Below are positions 52,004-64,000 of a DNA stretch of 64,000 nt, one piece after another. The stretch is from Klebsormidium nitens. Taxonomy: Eukaryota > Streptophyta > Klebsormidiophyceae > Klebsormidiales > Klebsormidiaceae. Where the stretch lies: positions 23,108 through 87,107 of the forward strand of contig DF237341.1 of the NCBI GenBank assembly GCA_000708835.1. Direction: 5' to 3'. Position numbers and translations under genes: made by a program. The first letter of the stretch is position 1, and every line of letters starts with the position of its first letter. The notes below the pieces were generated by a model that saw only the letters and a list, made by a program, of their open reading frames with translations, was not told the DNA's origin and did not search any database.

Positions 52004-54007
52004 GGGGGTGGGGAGTACCTGGAAGCTGGAGAAGAGGCGGTGCCTACTTCGAAGTGGTAAAGAAACACTGACGGGTAAAATAAGGGGACTCGTCTGAAGC
52101 AGGAGAGTCGCGCCTGCTGTGTGAGAGCATTGAGCACATGTGAATAGCCGCCAACCGCAGCTGTAGTTCTTTCGATAAGGAAGTAGTAGAGTCAAAAAGA
52201 TTGCCTGCATTGAAATGCTTACGCTAACTTGTAAGCAGTTCGAACGTGGAAGGCTGCATTATGAAGGGGTGTGTCCGTCCGAAGAAAACACTTTTGGTAG
52301 AACATTGAACATGTAAGAGGCTTCGTAACCATGGTTTCGTCGTGAACAATCCTGGGTGCCGGTGAAATCGTAGGTCGTTGCGCCTTGAGCTCATGACCCT
52401 TCGTCATTCTTCATTTCCTGGCCAACGTGACTCGAAAAGCACGATAAGGGTTCTTTCTCGAGCCATTTGAGGAGGTGGCACAATGTGTGACAGATGCATT
52501 GGTCATATTGCCTTAGGCTGGATTCTTTCGCCACAAACCTTGACTCATGTCCTGCTTGCCACGGCACATCAGAACATCACATCGACGTGCCACATGAAAT
52601 TTTCGTGACAATCTGTGAAGAATCTGCCTACTAGGATTCTCCGCATATGACATACTACAGTGCCACAGCAAGGAGTCTTCGACTAATGTTTAGCACAAGG
52701 GGTGACGTGTTATAACCACAATCAGATGGTAAAAACCTGCTTTTAGCTTATGCTGCAAGTTCTCTCAAAGAGATAAAGTGTTGCGAAGCAAGGGTCTCGC
52801 GCTCCACCCTAACACAACAATATCACTTCGTTGTCGTTAAAGCTGCAAATCTCGACGGGCTTGTTCCAACCTTTGATTCATTTCAGGACAAAGGCAGATG
52901 TGGGTGGCGCAGCTTGGCAGCTTGGTACATAACCACAATGGCGCGATAGAAGGCACACATATACATTCAGAACTTCATCTCATTGCAGGCTTACTGTGTT
53001 TTCAAAACGACGATCACCAGGAATTCTGGGTTCGAGAAGAGGGGCACTTGAAGTTACAATTACCTTGTTTTCTACTTCCTAATGCTTCCCCAATGGACAT
53101 AACAATCGGGTAACAATCTGCATTTGCTCGTATAATGTGAACATGAGCTCAGCCATATATAACAATATTAAAAGCAAGGCAGACTAATAAGTGGGTAATA
53201 CGACGTACAGCGCGGAACACCGCCGCCGGGAGGATACCTAGCAACAGAAGCAGAGAGGCGTTGAAGTTCCGCACCACCATGGCAAGCTACCTAGTAAGTT
53301 AGTAACATAGATAAAGTTAGTACGTAGATATCTACTGCATAGGTAGGACCTAGGTAACCGTCGGCAGTCCTGTGTTTGGCCGCAATCCAACCGGTGGCAG
53401 GCAACTTGCAGAATCTTCAATCAAGGGTCCCAGATGCGCCACCTCAAGCAAACAAGGGTTTAAGGGACATGTGTTGAGTTTATGTCCGTCGATGAATCGA
53501 TGGACTTTACCTTTTGTGTCACGTGGTTTCAAAAAGTGCCAATCAGCGATGGACTCGTGAACTTCCGCCTAGAGCGCTGTGTGCATGCACACCACACCTC
53601 GATGATCTCATGCCCTGGAGCTCGTGAGAGACCGTTGTCAAGCTTTTTGGGGACGTCACTACACTATTATCTGCCTGCTATCTACGAACTAGATCTGGAA
53701 ATTCACATGTTTTGCCTACATTCAGCATTAGGTGAGGAAGGGGCGGTGTGGGATCTGGGAGCTTAAGAGCTTGGCATTTGGAGCTCGACGGGCTCTTGCG
53801 TTCATGTTCCGTGGGCTCTGTTGGTTGTAACGAGGTTTGATGTAGGCTATCAAGTCACGACTTAAGTGACACAGGTGGTAAAGGGTGCGGGGTTGTAAGC
53901 GGTGGCCAAGATTTGAACATCTTTTAAACAAACACTGCGGCATTTGATGCAGAAGTAGGGAAATACAGGGCAAAGACCACAGATAGTTGCAAGAAAGGTT
54001 CAGTAAG
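52004..54007. other. Intergenic region
   Basis: About 2 kb between two plus-strand genes. Only short unsupported frames are seen, including one at 53482-53766. The stretch at 53270-53360 is rich in TAG/GTA words. No RNA gene or transposon found. The CER-like promoter must lie near the right end. Confidence 0.45.
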
Positions 54008-57000
54008 ATGGCGACCAAACCAGGTGTGCTGTCAGAATGGCCTTGGCAGAGGATGGGCAACTATAAGGTGAGTCTTCCGAACAATGGTTTGCTGCGCTCC
54101 CACATGGTCTTAGGGTCCGTGCTATCTCAAACCGATTGGTTGGTAAGGGGTTGTACTTGTTCTGTGGACCAGATCTGCAAGGATGCTGGGCTCTGTGTTC
54201 GAGATCTTGGATTCTGCATCTTGACATTATTGTGAAGAGAGATTTGTGAACCCATTTGTACTCCCTGAGCTGAAGCTGTTCATCATCCCTAAGTCTGCTG
54301 CCGGGTGCTTTAGAGCCTGCATTCACCGTGTTTGTTCCGTTTGGAGGGGCAGATTTATCTTCTGTGTGGCAGAGCTCACATTTGGAGCTGTCACCAAGCA
54401 AATGCCTCCGCTTAGAGCACTTATCTAGTGGACTCAATGTGGCTTGCCTGGTAACCATTGGGTGCTGCTTATTCTAGACAGCCTCTCAGTCACTTAAGGT
54501 CTGAGGTAGAGAAACCTTTTCGCAGACTGGTGCGTTGTTCTGGTTTTGTTTGGCTGCAAGATTTGCGACAGCTTTTCTTCTGCGCTAGCATGTAGACACT
54601 CGTTGTTGTTGAGCTGAGAGGCAGTGCTGCAGCAGCTCTGTAGCAGCGCGAGCATGCAGGTTCACTTTATGCTCTGCACTGTGAACCTGATTTGCGCAGA
54701 CTCTGAAACAACCTCCAGTCACTCTTAGCTACTCCGGGGTTGAAAAAAAAAAGAGGCGCCACATTCTTGCCAGTTGCAGGAGTCTACCGTTAAGAACATT
54801 GTGACCCTTTGAAATCTGGTGTTGATTAGCTTCGAATCCATTCCTTTCACTCAGAGCAACAATTTGTCTTGTAAAAGGTTTCAGACACTCATTTATTGTC
54901 CACTATATTTTGGCCCACTCTCAGACAGGTCTGGATAAGCACACCTGCGTCTTTGGTTCACTGTATTGACCATCCCAAATAAATGGGCGCATCTGGATTT
55001 GCACCAAGCAGAGCCGGTCATACGTCAAAGGCGTTCATTGGTAGCTCGCAGGCAAAATTCAAACCTCGTCCAGCCAACGCACATCGATGAAGTTTGCACA
55101 CCCAATTGCTCAGGATTGATACTTTCCTTCAGAGACCGCATCTAATGCAAGCAGGTCTGTATCTAAATCAGTGCGACAAGTGCTGCAGGGACCTTGGGGT
55201 CTTCAGTAGCTAGAATAAACAGTAAGATGACCGCTTCTTTTGGGTTGTTATCTCTTCAAGGCCCTAACTCTTTCAACCGAGTCTTATTGAACGTATCCTG
55301 ACACCGGCCTTTCTGCTGCAGTATGTGCTTTACGCTCCATATGTGGCTGCGGCAGCTTACGAGTGGGGCTACCAGGGCAAAGCAAACGAGTTCATTGCTT
55401 ACAACGCACACCTTGGGGTTATTGCCGCCCTTCGCTACGTGGTTATGCAGATCTGGACTTCCATAGCTCGCTTTCCCTGGCTTGTGGGGAAGTACCAGAT
55501 ATCATCAAAGGGGATAGATTTCAAGCAAGTTGATAGAGAGGACAGCTGGTAAGCACATAAGTACTTACTTTAGCACAGTCCCTGCCTTCTTGCTCTCCTA
55601 AGTAGGTGCTTCTAACTGCAGTTCTGATCTTGAAGAGTGGAAACGGGAGGCATCAAGCAGGCGGAAGTGGTGACATTTTGACAGCTTGTAAGTGGTTGGG
55701 AAAGGGCACAGTTACATTGTCCCAACGATCTGGCGTTCATAGCCTTTGTTCAACAAAAATGCAGACAGGTGTTTATCTAGCCACATGTGAATTCGTTCGA
55801 AGGGAAGCATTAAAGATGCGCACTTGTTATTAAGATCTTGAGCATCTTTGCGCACCATCGTACCTGTCCCCAGTTTGATATTGGCTTGCAATCACTAATG
55901 CATGTCAGGAGATGCTGAACTTTTCCCTTGAGACTTTGATCCAAATGGACGCAGCGGGCAAACATTGCCGCTTGCGAGGCGCTACGTAACCACACACGCT
56001 GGGGTGGAGGCAGGCGCACACATTGCCACTCAAGAGTCTGGTCATGCTGCACTCCGAACCCCTCCTGAAGAACACTCACAACATCTGGTGTGCGCGCAGG
56101 GACGACTTCATCTTGTTCAACAGCCTGGGGCTGACCCTGCTGGGCCTGGTGCTGCCCGGGTGGCAGACGCTGCCGCTGGTGAACGGGCACGGCCTGGTGG
56201 TGATGCTACTGCTGCACGCCAGTGTGGCGGAGTGGCTCTACTACTGGTTCCACCGCGCGCTGCACCACCACTGGCTCTACACGCGCTACCACTCGCACCA
56301 CCACCAGTCCTTTGTCACCGAGCCCATCACAGGTGCGCAGGGCTTTCACAACGTCAGATGTGCAAGGCAGGCCGGCATGCTAGATACAGAACCTCAGGCG
56401 CGTTGTCAGTGACGGGATGTGCTTGATGTATGTTTCTATCTGCAAACCCTTGGCAAACTCCAGTCAGCACTCTCGTCGCTCAGTCTGTTTGGTGCCCTGA
56501 TATCTCCGGATTTGGAAAGAGCGTCTTAGTAGAAACTGGCGAAAGCCTACCTTTTGTCTTGGTGGAAAGATGCAGGAGTTCTCTGCTTTGCTATTTCGTC
56601 CACGTCACAATGCTGCGTGACGGTGATACAATAAGAGGCTGCAAGAGCCTGTTTTGGCTGCCAACTCACAGTGGTCCCCCGCTGGCGTGCAGGGTCGGTG
56701 CACCCCTTTCTGGAGCACGTGGGGTATATTGCCATTTTTGCGCTGCCAGGCGTGCTGACTTATGTGGGGGGTCAAGGGTCGATTGCCATGATCTATGCGT
56801 ACCTGCTCACATTCGACTTCCTCAACGGCCTGGGCCACTGCAACTTCGAGTTCATCCCCACCTGGTTCTTCAAGGCCTTCCCCCCCCTCAAGTACCTCAT
56901 TTACACCCCCTCGTAAGTGCTCCGCAAATTCGACATCAGTTCCTTCTCGACCAGCCACAGCATTGCGAATCTCCGCACCTGAAGGTCCCTCCCCTGGAAT

Positions 57001-60000
57001 AGCAGAAGAATCCTAAGAGGGCGTTGCAGGACAGGTTCTACCTCAGGCGACCAATTTGACACCCATTAGGGGCAGCTTGGGTGCCAAAGGGGTTTCTCGA
57101 GATGGAATCTTGAGCCGTCGATGGCTTTTCGCCTCAGCACTCAGATGCGCGAATGTACGCTGAAATCCGACCCCCTTTTTAATGGCGGATAGTGATTTGG
57201 GATCAGTGCAGCCAAAATCAGTGTCATCAAGCTTGGAATGGCTGCTCGTTGGAAAGGCATTGAAGATGCACCGTTGCTTTGCAGGTACCACTCTCTGCAC
57301 CACACGCGCGTCCACACAAACTTCTCGCTCTTCATGCCGCTGTATGACTACCTATATGGCACAGTCGACAATGACAGCGACACGCTCTACGAGCAGACCA
57401 TAAAAGGTAAGGGGGAACAAGATTGCCAACATACTCAGGAATGAGCTTGTCTGCATGCGTGAAGACAGTGACGACCATATGCAGTGCTTTGTGATTGACA
57501 TCCTGTCTTCTACATTGTCAACTCAAAAGGAAAGGCAATTCTGTGGCAGATTACGGAGCACTGGCCCCTCATTTTGAACACTGATACTTGTCGGACATTC
57601 CCTGAACGAGAGTCGGCCGTGGCAATCAGCAACAGTGGGTGGTCCAATCTGATGATCTAAGTGACTCAGATCGTTCAAGGAGTGAACTATAAACTAGCAC
57701 AGAATCCTAGGGCTTGTTCCACTCACTCTTCTCTGCCACCCTTCTGTCTCCTAAGCTGACGCCCGTCCTTTTCGCTGGCAGGAGTCCACCCCGGCCCGGA
57801 CGCCATCTTTTTGGCCCACGGCATGGACGTCGGCTCGTTTGTGCACGGCTGCTTTGGCATTCGCGGGCTGGCCTCCCACCCGTACTATCCTTCGTGGGTG
57901 GTGTACCCGCTGCTCCCGCTGGCCACCCTGCTCACCATCTTCTGCTGGCTCATTGACGCCAAGCCCTGGGCCGTGGATCGCCGCTCCCTGCGCGGAAACA
58001 AGATCGAGCTCTGGACCGTGCCCCGGATGGGCCTCCAGGTAAGCGCAGCCTTGTGCACGGGAAAGCAAGCGGAATGACGGGCCTTTCCAGGTTATGTTCC
58101 CCAAAGCTTCGAGGTTGATTCCTTTGGCGTGCGACTTTTCGCATATTATGGCAAACAAAACCCATTCCTGTGTCGCCTTCCATTGAAACTTGTACGGGAT
58201 CGATGAGATGTCCTTAAAAGAAGACGGCTTCTTCAACCTCATTCGTTAGGTAGGTGTTTTGTGGTCTTGACTGGCAGGATCGACTTATCGTATTGACGCT
58301 TCTCGCCCGCACGTCTCTGCAGTACTTCTTCCCCTCTGAGAGGCCCAAGATCAACCGCCTGATCCTTCAGACGCTCAAGAAGTGCGACGCGAACGGTGTG
58401 AAAGTCTTTGGACTGGGCGCACTGAACAAGGTGGGCCCTTACCCCCATTCTCGTCCGCCAGCTATGTCGATCGGCCTACGTCTGACAGAATCCCGCTTAC
58501 CCGTATGCACCAAGCGTGCCTGCGAGCGGCCGCTTTTCATGGCAATCGTGCACGTTTCTATCGCCTGTAGAAAGCACACCTTCTGACGTCAGCAGTTGCG
58601 TTTCGTGGTTGCAGAGCGAGGCGCTGAACCAGGGGGGCGAGATCTACCGGAAGGACATCGAGGGGCTGCGCATGCGCGTGGTGCACGGCAACACGCTGAC
58701 CGCGGCCTCCATCCTGCACCGGCTGCCGCAGGACTGCGACGAGATCTTCTTGACGGGGGGCACCTCCAAGCTGGGTCGGGCGCTCGCCCTCTACCTCGTG
58801 CGGAAGGGGGTCCGCGTGCTGGTCAGTGCCAGGCTCGTTTTAGGGATTCACTATCATATTGCTGCAGATGGACTCAGTGCAACTGGTATCTCTCTTATGG
58901 ATGCCAGCAAAAGAAGCCATGTCTGCCACGATTGTGCCCGGAAGGACCAAGAGAATGCACCCTGCATCTCAGCTAGTAAAGTGACGTGCGATCCCGGTCA
59001 CATGCGTAGCTGATGTTCGTGTGTGTGTGCAGCTGCACACGAAGTCTCAGGAGCGGTTCCAGGCCATTGTCGACGAGGCCGCGCCCGAGCATCGAAAATA
59101 CTTGGTCTGGTCTCCCAACTTAACGGATGGCAGCCACTGCAAGGTCAGCCCTGATTCTTGTCCTCACAGTGCCATGATGGACGCGGCACAGTCCATATGC
59201 AGATTTCCACGGTGTGTTTCTGGGGTTGTTGGCCTAAGAATGAGGACTCGACGAATGAAGTCCCTCTAGTCTCCCTTCAAAGCCCCGCCCTGCATGACGA
59301 GCAGCCCGAAACCGTTGGTTTTTATGTTTTCAATTTCGTTGGTGCAGAACTGGGTGGTTGGGCGGTGGCACTCGCGCAAGGAGCAGGCGTTCGCCCCGGC
59401 TGGGACGCACTTCCACCAGTTCGTGGTCCCGCTCATGACGCCCGCCAGGAAGGACTGCACCTACAGCAAGCAAATATGCATGCGGATGCCCAAGGTGCGC
59501 ACCCTTACCCAAGCCGCCCGATACGGCCCGCTGGAAGTCCAACACTGCCTCCTGCCTGCTCTTGTATCCGTTGCGTTTGAAGTCTTTCTTATCGAGGCAA
59601 GGAAATCGTCAATGAGCACTTGGCGACAGAGCCAGTCGCACGTGCCAATGGTGAAGATTGAAGGACATCAATCACTTGAGGAAGCAACAGAAGCGTAGTG
59701 CTCCGAGGAAACGGTGATAAATCTGCGTAGTGCTCATTCGTCAAATGCTTACGAGGTCCATCACCTTGGCTGCAGGATACCCAGGGTCTGGGTCACTGCG
59801 AGTTGAACTTACAGAGGAATACCGTGCACGCGTGCCATGCTGCCGTCATCGTGCACTTATTAGAAGGGTGGGACTTCCACGAGGTGAGCCAGCCGCGCAA
59901 AACAATAAGAGTACTAGGTGCTTGCCTTTCCTGGGCTTTTCGTACTCGTGGTCTTTGAATGGATATTCTCCTGTAGACCTGGAGCGAGCAAGAATATGTC

Positions 60001-60124
60001 GATCCGTTGTCATCCATCTGACCCGACCCTGTTTCTGTCGATGCAGTTGGGCTCTATTAACGTAGATCGCATTGACGAAAATTGGGAGGCCGCTTTGAAG
60101 CACGGATTTGAGCCCGTTTCTTGA
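54008..60124 (+). CDS. CER1/CER3-like very-long-chain aldehyde decarbonylase family protein
   Basis: Twelve exons: 54008-54067, 55322-55548, 56100-56332, 56693-56912, 57285-57406, 57782-58038, 58323-58430, 58615-58821, 59033-59143, 59348-59494, 59776-59883, 60047-60124. All phases agree and give 625 residues, the length of Arabidopsis CER1. The start [14 protein letters not shown] is almost that of land-plant CER proteins. A fatty-acid-hydroxylase-type membrane domain has the di-iron His motifs H147xxxH151, H160-S-H162HH164 and H249xxH252H253, with hydrophobic segments between. The C-terminal WAX2 domain includes [39 protein letters not shown] and [22 protein letters not shown]1 with CER3 makes alkanes from very-long-chain acyl-CoA in the ER. 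All His motifs kept favours catalytic activity, while the HACHA...LEGW ending is closer to CER3. The first intron is 1.25 kb. Confidence 0.94.
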
Positions 60125-61942
60125 GCGCAGACAGCCCCTCCGCTGGCAAATGTGGTCAAACAGGGTTGATAGTTGTATTCTCAGCGAGGTGATGCGTCCG
60201 TGTTGCAAGAGTAGGGTTCATGTGCAGTAGCCGCCAGCGGACCGTAGGAAGGCACCTTCCTGCTTTTGTAGCTCCAGCGCAGCTACGTGCAAGGTGTGAA
60301 GGCCGCCCGCGAGGTGGCAACTCCCAAGGAGCATCCAGCTCGAAATTTTGGAGACTGTCTGCACTTCCGGCAAGGGCCTGAGGTAGCAGCGTTTGGTAAA
60401 ATTGAGTGACTTCCAATAAGGCCCTCTCGAAGAAACGCTTTACAACTGGTTTCGCATTTGACGACCGTACCTGCCCAAATCGCAGGGCGAGGCAGTTGCA
60501 TTTTTACCAGACTGTTGACCAGACTGTCAATGTGCACGGCCGAGTATATTTCTTAGTCATGGCATGCCCAGGCTTGGCAGGCAATGTACAGTGCGCTAGC
60601 ATTCGGCAGACATACGTGCACATGATCAAACCCATGGTGCAGGTTCATGTTAAGTTCGCAACCATGTGCACACATGTACTTCGCAATATGTATAATAACT
60701 ACAGTTAACGCACATCTCGTAAGTTACCATCTCTTGCATACTACAATAGAGCGCTCAAATGATTCGGCCTGATCCCTATGAAGAAACTTGCCGGCCATGT
60801 GTGACAAACTTCAACTGGCGGCTGCAAGGTAGCCGATCGTGCGCCAACAGCGCTGTGGCAAGGGCACCGTAAGGTTCGCACATGTCGGACGGTGGAAAGC
60901 TTGTTATATTGCATCGGCAACGGCTCAGTAAAGCTCAGTCCAAAAGAGAAGCTCTTCACTGATGTTATAACTATTCACTTCCAGCTCCTGGCCCGCGGCG
61001 CCCTAAAGCGGTTTGTCAAGAGCAAGTGTTAAGCGCCCACTTTCTGGTGGACACAAGCGATTTAGTATTCCAACAAGTCCTTAATACATCAACCATCGGC
61101 GTTTTATGAGTTTTAGGCCACACGCTACACAACGTAAACCTTAATTCTTCCTGCTAGAGGACCGTGACGATCTTGATTGAAGCAGGTCACGGTGACACAA
61201 CGGCAGCGACCTCGTGCTATGATAAGAAGCAAGAGTTTGTAGCCGCCCGCTAGCGACCTCGTGCTATGATAAGAAGCAAGAGTTTGTAGCCGCCCGCTAG
61301 TATGGTACAAATCTCAAAGCTACACAGAACAATATTTAGCAAGGTTCTTATACATATAGGTACTTGACTGCTGTTACGGGGTTCACTTCAAACTTGATTG
61401 TACAGGAATATGTTCACCTAGCTTATGCCATGCCTTGATGAAGTAGAGGCATTTTCCTAGTTGGCGTGACACGCACCTGCGCAAAGAGTAGAGATCATCC
61501 TTTTCCAATGTTCATTGAATTGCGAGCGTCAACCTCAGCCGCATCCAACAAAGGCACGGCGCAGGACATTGTAGAGCAGATCTACAGTGCTCGTTCACTA
61601 CGAAGCAAAACCTCGTTTTTGTCGGTGGCATTTCGACCAACTTTGCGAACACCTAGGATCATGAAAGGTCTGAGAAGCATCAGCTCAAGCACAGCCCGCC
61701 TGTCTCTACCGTGAAGAGGATCTATCTGGCAGATAGAATCCAAACGTAATCATCTGAACCACAAAACTAAGAGGACTGCCACGACGGCCCTATTCTCCTT
61801 CGGCTTGAATTTTGCACGTGAGCCTCAAGCGAATCATGCGATGTTGGTCCGTCCGAGCAGTCAGGTAAAATCCATTCATGACTTCGATGATCACTTTTCA
61901 AGAGCCAGGGCGCCCAGCTAACCTCTCTCGGCCGCTGCCCCG
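60125..61942. other. Intergenic region between convergent genes
   Basis: About 1.8 kb between the CER-like stop and the VOC stop. Apart from the 47-bp tandem duplication at 61207-61300 nothing was recognised. Open frames are short. Confidence 0.45.
61207..61300. repeat. 47-bp perfect tandem duplication
   Basis: Two adjacent identical 47-bp units at 61207-61253 and 61254-61300, each starting CGACCTCGTGCTATGATAAG and ending GCCGCCCGCTAG. Identity over the full unit suggests a recent event. It lies in intergenic sequence. Confidence 0.95.
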
Positions 61943-63357
61943 CTACTCTTGCGGGCCCATCATGGCGGCCATGCGCTTCTTGAGCTCCTCGGGCGGGACG
62001 TCCTCCACATGCGTCGATATGGTCCATTTGTGCCCGAACGGGTCCACCACCGTCCCCGAGCGGTCCCCGTAAAAGTGCGTCTGCACGGGGGCCTGTACCG
62101 TGGCCCCCTCCTTGACCGCGCGCTCAAACGCCGCCTCCGAGTCGTCCACGTACAGCATGAGGCCCACGGGACTGCCCCCCAGGCTGGCGGGCGACTTGTG
62201 GCCGCGCTCGGGGACCTCGTCGGCCAGCATGAACGGGCTGTCGCCGATGCGCATCTCGGCGTGCATGATGGTCCCGCCGGGCCCGTCCATCTTGACAGTC
62301 TCGACGGCGCCGAAGGCCCGCGCGTAGAAACCCATGGCTTGGGTGGCACCCTTGACGACCAGGTAAGGGGTGATCTGCAAGCAAGGGAGGCCATAGGGTC
62401 AACTGAATTTGAGATGATAGGTCTGTCAAAACACTAAAGGATGCTAGCAGCAAGCACCTAGATGGACTTAAGTTTCAGTTGAGATGGAGGCGACTGCGAA
62501 GGTTTTGAAACATTACAACTTCTCGGACGAAACGAGATCGAAGATGGAAAAAGCAGGGGGAGCTGATATAAGAATCGTTGCTTCGGAAGAAAAGTTGGAA
62601 GCAAGAAAGGATGCTTGGTGTGCAAGTGCAGCTACAGATGAAAATGATGAGATTTGAAAGAAACAACCAGATCACAACAAACTTCGAGAATGAAAAGAAT
62701 CTTCGGAAGGACTGACTTGATTGGCTGCCAGACTTGGTAATTCAAGACAATATTCTGTGGGAGCTGATTTCAAGGCTATAGTAAAGTGCGGACACGAGAA
62801 GACAAACATAGGGATGTTCTGTGTTTGGAAGACAAAACGTGGGGGTCATCGAGACTTGACAGTTTCAAAATCAGGACGAAGCTGCAAGTTTCAAAGTCGC
62901 ATCAACCTTTGGTCCACAGACAACTGGGCACAAGTTTTCTCAAACCGGAGTAGAAGATGTCTTGCTTCTACCCAGTGAGCAATCGAGCATCAACTGCCCC
63001 CCTGGCTGACAAGGCCGTTCAAGATGATGCTTTGAGGCGTGTCATCAGATTCCTTGTAAGTGGGCTCAACTTCGTAAACAGATAATCAGTGCATTTGCAG
63101 CTTGCACACGACGATCGGCGTTGAGCTTCATGCCTAGCTGTAGACTCCAGTGCAGCTGCCACGACCAACGAACTTGATCTCTTGCCAGTTCTAATCAAGC
63201 CTGTAGCTAGGCTCAGAACAGCACAGCCACAGCACAGCATTGGACGGATGCATTGGACAATTTGATATGTAGAAGCTGGCGAAACCAGTCAAATGAGGGA
63301 GTCACATGAACTCACCGTATGAAACCCCTTAGGACGTGTCTCGACGGCACTGGCCAT
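61943..63357 (-). CDS. VOC-superfamily (PhnB/glyoxalase-like) protein
   Basis: Two exons: 63357-63316 and 62374-61943, separated by a 941-bp intron and joined in phase 0, giving 157 residues. The first exon encodes only 14 residues (MASAVETRPKGFHT). The second carries ITPYLVVKGATQAMGFYARA, MHAEMRIGDSPFMLADE, GLMLYVDDSEAAFERAV and GDRSGTVVDPFGHKWTISTH, the typical paired beta-alpha-beta-beta-beta layout of PhnB-like VOC proteins. Most close relatives I recall are bacterial. Members act as metal-dependent lyases, dioxygenases or resistance proteins; the reaction here is unknown. The start ATG has A at -3 and G at +4. No organelle signal. Confidence 0.9.
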
Positions 63358-63782
63358 GTTGTGTCCTTCAGGTCCTTGAAGAAGCACAATGAAGCTTGAT
63401 TGGATAAAATGTTGAGCTTGGCAGCTAGCTGCGGGCCTAAAGTTGAAGAAAGGCGCAAGTGATTACTGGTGATTGTACGCGGCAGAACTGGAACAAGTGC
63501 GTCAATCACTTTTGCGTCGCCTTTTGAACCTCAGGCTCCAGCTTCATGGAGCTGTCTTGGCAATGTCTGCAGGGCCGCATTCACAGCCATGCCCGCCAGC
63601 GGGAATCCAACTTCTGTGCCAAGTCACAGCTGACGTCCGGCTACAATAAATCGAAATTACTCAGCGCCCAGCGCCCAGACCACGATGCCAGGTGTCGTGA
63701 TACGAACTGTGCTTTTGTGGACACGTAGGACTTCTAACACTTATGACCAGGCAACTCTCCGCCACTCACATCGCCGATAAGA

Positions 63783-63958
63783 CTTCAATTTAGGTAAAGT
63801 AAGCTTTAGGTAAAGTAAAGCCAAGCAGCCTGGGACGGGTGGGGTTAGTTCGGGGGTTAGGGTGGGTTCGGGTGCGGAGCGGGTGATTTTGAGGGTTAGG
63901 TTTTTCGTGTTAGGCTGGGAGCTTACTTTACCTGGAGCTTACTTTACCTAAATTGAAG
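63783..63958. mobile_element. Small non-autonomous TIR element (MITE-like)
   Basis: The 176-bp segment begins CTTCAATTTAGGTAAAGTAA and ends with its reverse complement, ending CCTAAATTGAAG. Inside each terminus the word TTAGGTAAAGTAA (or its complement) is nearly repeated a second time, so the inverted repeats extend to roughly 35 bp with one variant stretch. Both flanks carry AGA (63780-63782 and 63959-63961), which fits a 3-bp target duplication. The centre is G-rich with GGTTAGGG words and has no open frame. The superfamily is not assigned. Confidence 0.8.
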
Positions 63959-64000
63959 AGACATACATCGCCGGCAGTTGGAAGCTTGAAAAACGGTCAT

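Noticed and set aside
51400-52210. Two antisense open frames of about 245-248 codons
   Set aside because: They are mirror images of the purine-rich Glu/Lys/Arg exon; their Ser/Leu/Arg-only composition follows from the complementary strand.
61949-62437. Long plus-strand frame across the VOC gene
   Set aside because: It is antisense to a well-supported VOC exon and has no family resemblance.
63841-63905. G-rich GGTTAGGG words suggesting telomeric repeat
   Set aside because: There is no regular hexamer or heptamer period; the words lie inside the TIR element.

Overview
The window is nuclear DNA of a green-lineage eukaryote. Almost every gene is split by short spliceosomal introns with GT donors and acceptors that mostly end in TGCAG. 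Several encoded proteins are plant-type and plastid-related: a sulfolipid synthase, a Shewanella-like PPP phosphatase, agmatine deiminase, a CER1/CER3-type wax protein and an SDN5/REXO5 exonuclease. A single CER-type protein with land-plant-like ends points to a streptophyte, perhaps a filamentous charophyte alga such as Klebsormidium. That assignment is inference from gene content, not proof.

Layout, left to right: the 3' part of a LysM membrane protein (+, to 1025); a pfkB sugar kinase (-, 2950-5771); SQD2 sulfoquinovosyltransferase (+, 6718-11561); a CBP3/UQCC1 complex III assembly chaperone (-, 12717-15309); a Nudix hydrolase (-, 16336-20147) head to head with an SLP1-type phosphatase (+, 20376-23855); agmatine deiminase (-, 25305-27850); a gene-poor stretch with a single-exon bacterial-type GNAT acetyltransferase (+, 30665-31150); a Lys/Glu-rich protein carrying a conserved domain (+, 32570-35620); the 15-exon SDN5/REXO5 exonuclease (-, 36741-42646) head to head with a Cys-cluster protein (+, 43239-46681); a coiled-coil, acidic protein ending in a CaaX-like box (+, 48574-52003, 5' end unresolved); the CER1/CER3-like gene (+, 54008-60124); a two-exon VOC/PhnB protein (-, 61943-63357); and a small TIR element at the right edge (63783-63958).

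Exon models were built by hand from splice signals, reading phase and family alignment remembered from Arabidopsis and human proteins. For SQD2, pfkB, UQCC, Nudix, SLP1, agmatine deiminase, SDN5, CER1 and VOC every exon junction keeps phase from start to stop, so these models are firm. The genes do not form one pathway. They are ordinary housekeeping, plastid, mitochondrial and RNA-metabolism genes placed as divergent or convergent neighbours, which is usual for a compact algal genome. I saw no CRISPR array, rRNA, convincing tRNA or gene cluster. The most unusual items are the composite Lys/Glu-rich gene, the acidic CaaX-ended protein on a long purine-rich sense strand, the two tight head-to-head promoters and the TIR element.
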